In this document: positions 53,274 through 61,293 of the stretch, piece after piece | Numbering within the stretch: position 1 is the stretch's first letter | How the letters are laid out: each line of letters starts with the position of its first letter | Assembly: GCA_013214705.1 (NCBI GenBank) | Contig: JABSRZ010000003.1 | Location: forward strand, 713,443 to 777,442 | From: Hyphomicrobiales bacterium | GTDB lineage: Bacteria > Pseudomonadota > Alphaproteobacteria > Rhizobiales > OSC116 | Direction of reading: 5' to 3' | DNA: 64,000 nucleotides | Made by a program: the position numbers and the translations under genes | The notes under the pieces: generated by a model | Database searches by the model: none | Told to the model about the DNA's origin: nothing | What the model saw: the letters and a program-made list of their open reading frames with translations, nothing else

Positions 53274-54293
53274 TCAGTCCTTTAAGATCCGCCATACATC
53301 TTGCATAGTCGCGTGTGGATCGGGGTCAATATTTTTTACAACTGCATCCATTTTATACTGAGCTTGGCTTAATCTTGCAAGGCTGTCGTCGGTTAAAGGC
53401 TGAAGTTTTTCATCCCACTCATACCAATCTTTTGCGCCGCCATGGCAAGATAGCACCAAATCCACACCGGCATTTTGCACCTGTTGACACCTGTCGGCTA
53501 TGTCGCCTTCTAGGCTTTGCATATATACGCAGTCAGAAATCAGCACACCGTCAAAACCAATTCGTTTGCGGATTATATCATCCACCACCGGTTTTGAAAT
53601 GCTGGCTGGCAAATCATCACATGCCGCATAAACAACATGTGAAACCATCGCCCACGGGCATTGATTTAGAGTTTTAAACGGTAGAAAATCGCTATTGTCT
53701 AATATGGCTAAACTTTCACTCACCACCGGGCGTTCCACATGGCTATCTTCTGCCGCACGGCCATGGCCAGGAATGTGTTTCATCATGGGGATGATGCCAC
53801 TTTCCATAAACCCGGCTATAATTTGTTCGCCCATGTGGGCGGCAATGTCGGCTCGCTCGCCAAAGCTTCTGTCGGAGATAACCGCAGAAGCGCCGGCAAA
53901 TGAAAGGTCTAGCACGGGTCCGCAATTGGCGTTAAACCCTGCTGTCGCCATGTCAGACGCCAAGGCGCGCGATGAGCGCCGCACCACTTGTTTGGCCAGT
54001 TCGAAATCTTTATCAATCAATTTTTTAAACGCGGCGTATATCGGATAAGTTGGCCAGTCAGGACCTTCTAAATGCTGGATGCGTCCGCCTTCTTGATCGG
54101 TGGTTATCACCGCGTCATCACGCCCAACGGCGTCTCTAAACTGGTCATTTAAGCGTTTAATTTGGTTTCGCCCCAACACATTGCGGCGCATGACCATCAG
54201 ACCATAAGGGTTCACATCTTTAAAAAACTGCAATTCATCTTGGCTAAATTCAGTGCCCTGAAAGCCAATCATAAGGGGTGATATTTGAGTCAT
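53274..54293 (-). CDS. nagZ: Beta-N-acetylhexosaminidase, GH3 (NagZ)
   Basis: A GH3 enzyme of 339 residues. The NagZ motif KHIPGHGRAAEDSH (K-H-x-P-G-H-G...D-S-H) holds the catalytic His, and the nucleophile Asp is in GVLISDCVYM. The N-terminal MIGFQGTEFSQDE and DQEGGRIQHLEGPDWP fit. With no signal peptide it is cytosolic, and releases GlcNAc from imported disaccharides or peptidoglycan fragments. It lies between a GNAT gene and the GH20 gene on the same strand. Confidence 0.94.
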   Translation of the reverse strand: MTQISPLMIGFQGTEFSQDELQFFKDVNPYGLMVMRRNVLGRNQIKRLNDQFRDAVGRDDAVITTDQEGGRIQHLEGPDWPTYPIYAAFKKLIDKDFELAKQVVRRSSRALASDMATAGFNANCGPVLDLSFAGASAVISDRSFGERADIAAHMGEQIIAGFMESGIIPMMKHIPGHGRAAEDSHVERPVVSESLAILDNSDFLPFKTLNQCPWAMVSHVVYAACDDLPASISKPVVDDIIRKRIGFDGVLISDCVYMQSLEGDIADRCQQVQNAGVDLVLSCHGGAKDWYEWDEKLQPLTDDSLARLSQAQYKMDAVVKNIDPDPHATMQDVWRILKD

Positions 54294-54313
54294 ATAGCTG
54301 TTTTCCTGTCAAT

Positions 54314-56290
54314 CTAAGAGAAATCTTTTTGCCGGTAGGCCAAGGCCAATTTATTCAATAAAGGTCTGTGCAGTTTTTTCAAATCTGCCAAAAAGCTTGG
54401 ATAATCTTTTTGCCCTTTTGGTGCCCAACATATCTCGCTTAAGGCGATCAAACGCGGGAATAGTTGTTGGTCTAGGATGGTTTTATCATGCAGGTTTTCG
54501 CTCCATAAACAGCCTTGAATGCCCTTAAATTTAGCTTGTACTGCTGCGGTAGCGCCATCGGGTATGGGTTCGTAATTATAAGTGTCTTGCAGGCCAACAT
54601 ATGTGCCGGTCCAGGTCAGGCCAGCTTCGTCAAAATCGGCAGATTGCGCCATGTCAAAATAGCAATATTGCGCCGGCGACATAACCACATTATAGCCCCG
54701 TTCGGCTGCATCTATGCCGGCTTGGACACCTTTCCAACTCACTATATAGCCATCTTTGTCAATTTCGCCTTGTTCGCTAGCTTCTTCCCATGCGCCGGTT
54801 TTTTTGCCATATTTAGCGGTGATTTCTTGAACTTTTTTAATAAAATGAGTTTGCACTTGTTCGGTCGAATTATAACCATTTTGTGCCATTAATTCTGCCA
54901 CTTTGGGTGATTTTTCCCACGTGCCTTCGGCGCGTTCATCTGCCCCGATATGGATAAAATCACTCGGGAATAATTCGGCAATCTCGGCAAATATAATGTC
55001 TATTATTTCGTAAGTTCTTGGCAATGCCGGGTTTAAACAATCAGCCTCATAACCTTGTACCGACCTATATTGCGATAAATCTTCGGCTTCGGTTAATTCT
55101 GGCAGTAATTTTATCAGCGCATAACAATGGCCGGGTATGTCAATTTCGGGTATCACCTCCACATTTCGGGCGCTGGCATAGGTGATGATTTCTCGAATTT
55201 CTTGCTGGCTATAAAAACCGCCATCGCTAGCCGCGCCGCTACCATATGATGGCGCAACAAACTGGCCATAGCCACGTTGGGCTATGTTGTTGGTTAGTTC
55301 TGGCAGGGCTTTAATTTCCACGCGCCAAGCTTCATCATCGGTTAAATGCCAATGAAATTTATTGAGCTTGTAGAGCGCCATATGGTTGATAAACCGCTTG
55401 ACCTCGTCAACGCTGTAAAACTGGCGCGCTACATCTAAATGTTGGCCGCGCCATTCAAAACGCGGTTGGTCGGTAATTTGGGCGCAAGCCACATTTTGTG
55501 GGTCGACAATCGCCATTTGCCACAGGCTCATCAGCCCGTTATGCACTCCCGCAGCGCTGGCGGCGCTCAGGTTTATGCCGGTTTGGCTGATGTCGAGTTT
55601 ATAGGCTTCGGCTGCCAGGGTATTTTGCTGCAAGATATTAAATTCAATGCCATTATCTGATTTGGTAAACAAGCGATGCTGGCCAGCAAAATCGCGCTCA
55701 ATTTGTACGCCATGGTCAAACGATTTTGCAAAAATCTCATCTGCATTGAGCCTGAAACCACGGCTTAAATCGGCATAGTCTCCAGACATTATAATTTGGT
55801 TTGGCAGTGGGAAAATGTTAATTTCGCGGCTGGTTGTTGCCGCTGCAACAGATATTTTTGTGGCTTTTTTATCGGTTCGGGCGGCAATTTTATCGTCTTT
55901 TGTGTAAATAACTTCGACAATTTCATCGCCATTAACCGCGAAAACGCCCGATGGCATATCGCTATATTGGTTTAAAACCGCGCCTGCAACAAGGGTAAAT
56001 TGCCAATTCTCGCCGGCTTCTAGCCCCTTGGTTTCTAAACCATTGGCTTCTAAACCATTGGCTTCTAAACTATTGGCGTTTTCGTGCGCAAGTTCATAAT
56101 AGGTGGCCACCCGGCTTAACAATGTTGCATTGTCAAACGGGTTATCTGCCATGGGATAAATGAAATTGAAGCATAATTTATCGAAGGCTATAAATTCATC
56201 GGTTAGGTTTTGCAAACAAACCGTTAGCTTCATTTGCGTTTCGGCGAATATTTCGGCGTTTATTTTTAGTTTTAAATGGGTCATAGCCAA
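54314..56290 (-). CDS. Beta-N-acetylhexosaminidase, GH20 family
   Basis: A 658-residue enzyme with an N-terminal non-catalytic domain, an HEX-like domain 2, and a GH20 barrel starting around QPRFEWRGQHLDVARQFYS. The catalytic Asp-Glu pair is in FIHIGADERAEGTW, with HWHLTDDEAWRVEI and WTGTYVGLQDTYNYEP nearby. It removes terminal GlcNAc or GalNAc by substrate-assisted catalysis. No signal peptide is visible, so it is either cytosolic or exported by another route. A run of about four imperfect five-residue repeats (NGLEA-like) lies near residues 75-95. Confidence 0.92.
   Translation of the reverse strand: MAMTHLKLKINAEIFAETQMKLTVCLQNLTDEFIAFDKLCFNFIYPMADNPFDNATLLSRVATYYELAHENANSLEANGLEANGLETKGLEAGENWQFTLVAGAVLNQYSDMPSGVFAVNGDEIVEVIYTKDDKIAARTDKKATKISVAAATTSREINIFPLPNQIIMSGDYADLSRGFRLNADEIFAKSFDHGVQIERDFAGQHRLFTKSDNGIEFNILQQNTLAAEAYKLDISQTGINLSAASAAGVHNGLMSLWQMAIVDPQNVACAQITDQPRFEWRGQHLDVARQFYSVDEVKRFINHMALYKLNKFHWHLTDDEAWRVEIKALPELTNNIAQRGYGQFVAPSYGSGAASDGGFYSQQEIREIITYASARNVEVIPEIDIPGHCYALIKLLPELTEAEDLSQYRSVQGYEADCLNPALPRTYEIIDIIFAEIAELFPSDFIHIGADERAEGTWEKSPKVAELMAQNGYNSTEQVQTHFIKKVQEITAKYGKKTGAWEEASEQGEIDKDGYIVSWKGVQAGIDAAERGYNVVMSPAQYCYFDMAQSADFDEAGLTWTGTYVGLQDTYNYEPIPDGATAAVQAKFKGIQGCLWSENLHDKTILDQQLFPRLIALSEICWAPKGQKDYPSFLADLKKLHRPLLNKLALAYRQKDFS
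56026..56080. repeat. 15-bp in-frame tandem repeat in the GH20 gene
   Basis: CATTGGCTTCTAAAC occurs twice exactly (56041-56055, 56056-56070), with degenerate copies before (56026) and after (56071). It encodes repeats of about NGLEA on the minus strand. Copy number changes would keep the reading frame. Confidence 0.9.
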
Positions 56291-56469
56291 AATATTAACC
56301 GCAAAATATAGCTTGGCAAATTCAATTTGGCAATTTGGCCGGGCTTTTTAAATTGGTATTAGCTGACATTAGTTCGATATCCATTAAGAAGCAGATTCCA
56401 TAAGGTGCATGCGGCCTAAGCCAAAAAATGAAACCAAATACCAGTTGATATATTTACCAATTGTCATAT

Positions 56470-57588
56470 TTAAGTGACCGGCTCCTGCCCCATGGCCAAC
56501 AACCCGGTAAAGCGATGTTGTCTTTTTTCCTGCATTGGGTGATATTGAGCGGCCAATATGTCTCTTAGCATCTTTTCCAACCCTAGTTTTCTAAAATAAC
56601 CTGCTCCACCGGCTATTTCCATAGCTTTTTTGGCAACAGTAGTTACGGCATTGGCGGCAATTGTTTTGCGAATCAGTATTAAGTTGGTGGTTTCTATGCT
56701 CGCCTCATAGCCCCATTCATTATGTATTGATAGCATATTTTGTACAGTTATTTGCGCCATGGTGAGGGCGTTCAACATCTCACCCACCAAATAAGCCTGT
56801 ACTTCATCTTCCTGTTTGGCGCTGGCTCGGGCGAGCGCAATGTCAGCTGCAGCCTCGGCAATGCCAAGATATACAGACATAACTAATGGCAATGCGTTGG
56901 GCACCACAAAGTCAAATAATTTGCAATAACCAGCTTGCGGGCGCATAACCGAAACTGCGGCATCGGGCACAAAGGCGTTCTCTAAAATAACGGTTTGTGA
57001 ACCAGTTTCGCGCATGCCCATGGCGTCCCAATCGTCGGCAAATTTTACGCCATCACTATTTAAAGGTAAGGCAAAGTGAATGACTTGTGCGCCTTTTTCG
57101 GGGTCTTGATAACGGCAAGATGATACCAGCATTTGGCCACTTGGTGAGCCACTGGCAAATGGTTTGAACGCGGTGACGCTATAACCGCCCTCGACTTTTA
57201 GGGCTTTGCCGTTAGACTCCATCCAATCATTTGCGCCGGTGCTGACCAAAACAGGCTGGTTGGCGGCAACTTTTTCGAGCAATGCGCGGCCTGGCCGGCC
57301 ATTTTTGTCATTATAAACCGCAGTGCAGACCACATGTTGGTGCATGGCTAAAGACAAAGCTGTTGATGAATTATATGCGGCGATTTGCTTTAAAAAACTG
57401 GCTAATTCTGCATAAGTTGCGCCGCCGCCGCCCATTTCTAACGGCACAATAGCAGAAAAAATTGAATTAGATTTTAGCAGCTCATGATTTTGGGCCGCGA
57501 AGCTGCCGTCTAGTTCGCGCTGATCTGCGCCTTGTTTTAACTGATCTTTTAACGATAGTGCAAGTTTATTCAGGTCGATTTTATCCAT
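56470..57588 (-). CDS. Acyl-CoA dehydrogenase family protein
   Basis: A 372-residue flavoprotein with the acyl-CoA dehydrogenase fold: N-terminal helical domain (FSAIVPLEMGGGGATYAELASFL), middle beta domain (DWDAMGMRETGSQTVILENAFVP), and C-terminal helices ending AGGAGYFRKLGLEKMLRDILAAQYHPMQ. The usual catalytic Glu position is not obvious, and the protein is closer to the monooxygenase-like branch of the fold, so the substrate is uncertain. It diverges from an HxlR regulator gene, which probably controls it. Confidence 0.82.
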   Translation of the reverse strand: MDKIDLNKLALSLKDQLKQGADQRELDGSFAAQNHELLKSNSIFSAIVPLEMGGGGATYAELASFLKQIAAYNSSTALSLAMHQHVVCTAVYNDKNGRPGRALLEKVAANQPVLVSTGANDWMESNGKALKVEGGYSVTAFKPFASGSPSGQMLVSSCRYQDPEKGAQVIHFALPLNSDGVKFADDWDAMGMRETGSQTVILENAFVPDAAVSVMRPQAGYCKLFDFVVPNALPLVMSVYLGIAEAAADIALARASAKQEDEVQAYLVGEMLNALTMAQITVQNMLSIHNEWGYEASIETTNLILIRKTIAANAVTTVAKKAMEIAGGAGYFRKLGLEKMLRDILAAQYHPMQEKRQHRFTGLLAMGQEPVT

Positions 57589-57645
57589 TTTAAGTTCCTC
57601 TCAATAGTTATGCCAAAAGGTTAGCGTAGCTACAGTCCCTAAGAT

Positions 57646-57688
57646 ACTTCAATAACTGAAGTTGCATATAAATTCATTAGGTTGCATA
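57646..57688. promoter_or_regulatory. Palindrome and direct repeats in the HxlR-dehydrogenase promoter
   Basis: ACTTCA-ATAAC-TGAAGT (57646-57662) is a perfect dyad. GTTGCATA occurs twice, at 57661 and 57681, 20 bases apart. Both lie between the divergent genes and are candidate HxlR operators. Confidence 0.45.
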
Positions 57689-57696
57689 ATATTTGC

Positions 57697-58416
57697 ATGA
57701 CCCAAAAAAACCAAGGCTATGCCCAATTTTGCCCCGTTGCCGTAACTGCTGAAGTTATTTGCACCCGCTGGACACCACTTATATTGAGCGCATTTTTCTG
57801 TGGTGCGACAAAATTTAGTGAAATTCAGAAAAGAGCACCGGCCATGTCATCGGCCATATTGGCGCATCGGCTAAGAGAGTTAATAGCCGCCAATATTATC
57901 GCCGAAGTGGCCAGTCAAGGCAAGAATAAACAATATAGACTGACACTGGCGGGTGAAGCGTTGTTTCCGATACTGGAAAATATGGGCGATTGGGCGCAAA
58001 CTTGGCTGCGGCGCGATATTGTGCAGCACAAGAATTTAGACCCAGATATATTATTTTGGGAAATTAGGCAGTTAAATGTAGCCAAGCAAGATAGCATTAA
58101 AAAACGTCGAGTGGCTAAATTTTTGGTCAATGGAGTGCCATCTGCGCGGCAATGTTATTGGTTGATGTTTGAGCCTGATAACACAGAAATTTGTGTTAGT
58201 GACCCCGGCCATGATGTGGATATTTGGATAACCGCCCACATCACAACCTTGGTAAAAATTTGGCTTGGCCACATTAAACTTAGCACCGCACTTGAAAATG
58301 GCGATATGCAATTGGATGGCTCGCCGCAAGAAATATTGGCATTTAGCGATTGGTTTAGCTTAAGTCATTTTTCGGCTAAAGCTTTGCAAGAATTAGAAGT
58401 TGCGGCGACAAATTAG
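57697..58416 (+). CDS. HxlR-family regulator with C-terminal SCP2-like domain
   Basis: The ATG at 57697 is chosen; a TTG at 57682 is also in frame. The 239-residue product has an HxlR winged helix (CPVAVTAEVICTRWTPLILSAFFCGATKFSEIQKRAPAMSSAILAHRLRELIAANI). It is about twice the normal HxlR length; residues about 130-230 form an extra domain (ARQCYWLMFEPDNTEICVSDPGHDVDIWITAHITTLVKIWLG) that resembles SCP2-type sterol-binding domains and could bind a lipid effector. It diverges from the acyl-CoA dehydrogenase gene. Confidence 0.84.
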   Translation: MTQKNQGYAQFCPVAVTAEVICTRWTPLILSAFFCGATKFSEIQKRAPAMSSAILAHRLRELIAANIIAEVASQGKNKQYRLTLAGEALFPILENMGDWAQTWLRRDIVQHKNLDPDILFWEIRQLNVAKQDSIKKRRVAKFLVNGVPSARQCYWLMFEPDNTEICVSDPGHDVDIWITAHITTLVKIWLGHIKLSTALENGDMQLDGSPQEILAFSDWFSLSHFSAKALQELEVAATN

Positions 58417-58499
58417 CACCTTTGTGCCAAATTCAGGCCGCAAGCGTGATAAACCATTTAACAACTAGCAGAATCATGGCTAAATTAGGGCTGTAAGTC

Positions 58500-58528
58500 T
58501 TGACAGGGTTTTACGTCACTTATATATT
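58500..58528 (+). promoter_or_regulatory. Sigma-70-type promoter of the atp operon
   Basis: TTGACA (58500-58505) is a perfect -35 element, followed after exactly 17 bases by TATATT (58523-58528), one base off the -10 consensus. It is about 60 bases upstream of the atpI start. It is the clearest housekeeping promoter in the window. Confidence 0.75.
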
Positions 58529-58589
58529 TCGGCCAACTTGTTGTGATTTTTTAGATGGTTTAAAGTTGTTTTGAACTTATGAGGCTAAA

Positions 58590-58919
58590 GTGACCGACCC
58601 TATGCCAAACAAATTAAAAGATTTTGATGAAAAGCTTAAACGAGCTAAAAAACCAAAACAAGTTAAAGAGAAGAGCGAACACAACCAAGCGATGAGCAAT
58701 GCATATAAATATGCAACAGAATTGTTAGCTGGGTTTGCTATTGGTGCAGTTATGGGCTGGTCTTTAGATAAATGGTTGGAAACAAAACCATTGTTTATGA
58801 TTATGTTTATATTTTTGGGTGCAGCGGCAGGCATATTTAATGTCGTCAAATCATCCAAACGAGATTATGAAGCGCAGCTAAAGGCTGAACAAGACGCAAA
58901 AAATGATCAAGCTGAATAG
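58590..58919 (+). CDS. atpI: F0F1 ATP synthase-associated protein AtpI
   Basis: A 109-residue protein with a charged N terminus (KDFDEKLKRAKKPKQVKEK) and two membrane segments (ATELLAGFAIGAVMGWSLDKW and PLFMIMFIFLGAAAGIFNVV), as in alphaproteobacterial AtpI. It helps assemble the c-ring. The start is the GTG at 58590, with GAGG 5 bases upstream. It leads the atpI-B-E-F'-F operon. Confidence 0.9.
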   Translation: MTDPMPNKLKDFDEKLKRAKKPKQVKEKSEHNQAMSNAYKYATELLAGFAIGAVMGWSLDKWLETKPLFMIMFIFLGAAAGIFNVVKSSKRDYEAQLKAEQDAKNDQAE

Positions 58920-58950
58920 ACATTGGCTTTATTGAACAAAGGATATAGAA

Positions 58951-59688
58951 ATGGCAGTAACTGAAGATCATGGCCCTATGGCGCAGTTTAAAATTACCAC
59001 CTATAAAGAAATTAACGTCGGTGGGTATGACATTTCATTTACCAATAGCGCGTTGATGATGGTAATAGCGGTTGTGGCGATTGTGTTGTTTACCATTTTA
59101 AGCATGCGTGGCCGCTCTATTGTCCCCACCCGGATGCAATCATTGGCCGAATTATCCTACGAATTTATTGCCGGCATGATTCGCGAAAATATCGGCTCTG
59201 GCGGATTGAAATTCTTCCCCTTTGTATTTAGCCTATTTATGTTTGTGTTGGTTTTAAACCTCATTGGTTTGGTGCCCTACTCATTTACCGTGACCAGCCA
59301 CATTGCGGTTACCTTTATCATGGCAATGGCGGTATTTTTGCTGGTGACTATATACGGCTTTATGAAACATGGTTTTGGCTTCTTAAAATTATTTGCTCCG
59401 GCTGGCCTGCCTATCTACATGTATCCCATCATCACGCCTATTGAGATTGTATCATATCTAAGCCGCCCACTTAGCTTGTCTGTACGGTTGTTTGCCAATA
59501 TGTTGGCTGGCCATACCATGCTTAAAGTGTTTGCTGGCTTTGTGATTGCACTGGGTTTCTTTGGCGTTGTGCCGTTGGTGGTGATTGTTATGTTTACCGG
59601 CCTAGAATTGCTAGTGGCGGTGTTGCAAGCCTATGTGTTTGCAATTTTGACCTGTATTTATTTGAACGATGCGGTGAACCTTCACTAA
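58951..59688 (+). CDS. atpB: ATP synthase F0 subunit a
   Basis: The 245-residue subunit a provides the proton half-channels. Membrane helices are plain, and the essential Arg is in [46 protein letters not shown] is the conserved central helix pair. It lies 31 bases after atpI. A tandem hairpin array follows the stop. Confidence 0.97.
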   Translation: MAVTEDHGPMAQFKITTYKEINVGGYDISFTNSALMMVIAVVAIVLFTILSMRGRSIVPTRMQSLAELSYEFIAGMIRENIGSGGLKFFPFVFSLFMFVLVLNLIGLVPYSFTVTSHIAVTFIMAMAVFLLVTIYGFMKHGFGFLKLFAPAGLPIYMYPIITPIEIVSYLSRPLSLSVRLFANMLAGHTMLKVFAGFVIALGFFGVVPLVVIVMFTGLELLVAVLQAYVFAILTCIYLNDAVNLH

Positions 59689-59702
59689 CTCGTTTTAGAC
59701 AT

Positions 59703-59799
59703 GGGCCTATGCCCTGAAACATTAGGGGGCCTATGCCCTAAAACATTAGGGGGCCTATGCCCTAAAACATTAGGGGGCCTACTCCCTAAACTCTTGAGG
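59703..59799 (+). repeat. 24-bp tandem repeat of small hairpins between atpB and atpE
   Basis: The unit GGGCCTATGCCCTAAAACATTAGG starts at 59703, 59727 and 59751, with a degenerate fourth copy from 59775. Each carries CCCTAA-AACA-TTAGGG, a 6-bp stem with a 4-base loop. The first copy has one change (CTGAA for CTAAA). Confidence 0.92.
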
Positions 59800-59833
59800 T
59801 TTATCCTCATAATCCATTGAGGATAAACCTCAA
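59794..59833 (+). promoter_or_regulatory. 16-bp perfect stem-loop upstream of atpE
   Basis: TTGAGGTTTATCCTCA (59794-59809) pairs exactly with TGAGGATAAACCTCAA (59818-59833) around an 8-base loop. It ends 13 bases before the atpE Shine-Dalgarno sequence. With no T-run, it is probably an mRNA processing or stabilising structure. Confidence 0.8.
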
Positions 59834-59858
59834 TATAAATTATCTTAAGGAGATAATC

Positions 59859-60083
59859 ATGGAAGCAGACGCAGCAAAATATATCGGTGCTGGCATCGCA
59901 TGTTTGGCACTATTAGGTGCTGGTATTGGTATCGGTAACATTTTCGGTAGCTACCTACAAGGCGCTCTACGCAACCCATCAGCAGCTGCTGGCCAACAAA
60001 CTAACCTATTGCTAGGTTTTGCGTTGACAGAAGCCACTGGCCTATTTGGCTTGGTTATCGCGTTTATCATTCTTTTCTCATAA
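59859..60083 (+). CDS. atpE: ATP synthase F0 subunit c
   Basis: The 74-residue proteolipid forms the rotating ring. Two helices are joined by the polar loop YLQGALRNPSAAAGQ. The proton-binding Glu is in FALTEATGLFGLV. The start is the ATG at 59859, with a perfect AAGGAG 6 bases upstream, a stronger site than those of its neighbours, as expected for the most abundant subunit. The region also shows codon bias for high expression (gca, ggt, cgc). Confidence 0.97.
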   Translation: MEADAAKYIGAGIACLALLGAGIGIGNIFGSYLQGALRNPSAAAGQQTNLLLGFALTEATGLFGLVIAFIILFS

Positions 60084-60116
60084 GACTTGGTCTTTAGATT
60101 AGTTTGAACGAATTAA

Positions 60117-60165
60117 CTAGCTTGGTTTGGCAATAGTGGGTTATCCCTGCGTTAAACCAAGTTAG
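60117..60165 (+). promoter_or_regulatory. Stem-loop between atpE and atpF'
   Basis: CTAGCTTGGTTT (60117-60128) pairs with AAACCAAGTTAG (60154-60165) with one mismatch, and the loop contains GGG-TTAT-CCC. It sits 65 bases before the b' start. It may mark the 3' end of an atpE mRNA segment. Confidence 0.6.
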
Positions 60166-60229
60166 TGATTGACTATATTTTGTGATGGTCAAAAAATATT
60201 TCACAAAAAGAATTTTATGGAGCAGAAAT

Positions 60230-60715
60230 ATGCCTCAATTAGATTTTTCGACTTATTTGCCGCAAATATTTTGGTTATTTGTAACCTTTGGTGTGTTGTA
60301 TATCACCATGGCTAAAGTGGCTCTGCCGCGCATTGGCGAAATTATCGAAGAAAGACGCGACCGCATTGCTGCTGATTTAGACCAAGCCGAACGCTTACGT
60401 GCCGAAACTGACGAAGCGATTGCCTCTTACGAAAAAGCTCTGGGTGATGCCCGCGGTGAAGCGCATAACATTGCGCAAAGCACGCGCGACAAATTGGCCA
60501 CCAAAGCTGATAAGAAACGTAAAGAAGTAGAAGCTAGGTTAGCCACTAAGCTTGAAAAGTCTGAAGCAAAAATTGCAAAAATGACTGACAATGCGATGGC
60601 CGAAGTTGGTGACATAGCCACAACAACAACCGCTAGTTTGGTTAATTTGTTGCTCGGTGAAGATGCAGATAGCAAACATGTAAGCCAAGCTGTTAAAGCT
60701 CAACTTAGTCATTAA
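60230..60715 (+). CDS. atpF': ATP synthase F0 subunit b'
   Basis: A 161-residue b-type subunit: one N-terminal membrane helix (LPQIFWLFVTFGVLYITMAKVALPRIG) and then a long charged coiled coil (EERRDRIAADLDQAERLRAETDEAIASYE, later EKSEAKIAKMTDNA). It dimerises with b to form the peripheral stalk; the b/b' pair is typical of alphaproteobacteria, cyanobacteria and plastids. The start is the ATG at 60230, with GGAG 7 bases upstream. Confidence 0.95.
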   Translation: MPQLDFSTYLPQIFWLFVTFGVLYITMAKVALPRIGEIIEERRDRIAADLDQAERLRAETDEAIASYEKALGDARGEAHNIAQSTRDKLATKADKKRKEVEARLATKLEKSEAKIAKMTDNAMAEVGDIATTTTASLVNLLLGEDADSKHVSQAVKAQLSH

Positions 60716-60726
60716 GGACAATAAAT

Positions 60727-61212
60727 ATGTTACAAGATCCTACATTTTGGGTTGCCGTTGGTATGGTTGGCTTTATAGCCCTGTTGGTTTATTTGGGCGT
60801 GCCTAAATTAATAACCAAATCTTTGGATGACCGCGCTGATGCCATTAAAAATGAGCTCGACACAGCCCGCAAACTAAAAGAAGAAGCCCAACATATGTTG
60901 GCCGAATATGAGCGCAAGCAAAAAGCTGCAGTTGAAGAAGCTCAAAGCATCATCGACCAAGCCAAAGCCGAAGCCGAATCTTTAGCCGCTGAAACCGAGA
61001 AAAAGCTGAACGAAACCATTGATCGGCGTACAAAAATGGCCGAAAATAAAATTTTGCAGGCGCAATTACAAGCGCGTAAAAATGTGCAAGCTTATGCGGC
61101 TGACATTGCTGTTGCGGCCACCGAAGAAATCCTATCTAACGATTTGAGCAAAGCCAAATCTAACCAATTGATTGACGACAGTATAGCTTCTTTGAAAGAA
61201 CGCTTAAACTAA
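60727..61212 (+). CDS. atpF: ATP synthase F0 subunit b
   Basis: A 161-residue partner of b': a short periplasmic start (MLQDPTFWVAVGMVGFIALLVYLGVP) gives the membrane helix, followed by a coiled coil (LDTARKLKEEAQHMLAEYERKQ). It is 11 bases downstream of b'. The operon ends here with a terminator; the F1 genes are not in the window, as is usual for split alphaproteobacterial atp operons. Confidence 0.96.
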   Translation: MLQDPTFWVAVGMVGFIALLVYLGVPKLITKSLDDRADAIKNELDTARKLKEEAQHMLAEYERKQKAAVEEAQSIIDQAKAEAESLAAETEKKLNETIDRRTKMAENKILQAQLQARKNVQAYAADIAVAATEEILSNDLSKAKSNQLIDDSIASLKERLN

Positions 61213-61251
61213 GCGATATCGACCAGATTGAACTGATTGACCAAATTGACC

Positions 61252-61284
61252 GGGCTCGACAATTGATTTTGTCGGGCTTTTTTT
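61252..61284. terminator. Terminator after the atp operon
   Basis: GGCTCGACAA at about 61253-61262 pairs with TTGTCGGGC (about 61269-61277; one G-T pair) and is followed by a run of seven T. The convergent acetyltransferase gene ends 10 bases beyond it. Confidence 0.85.
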
Positions 61285-61293
61285 GTGTTTGGC

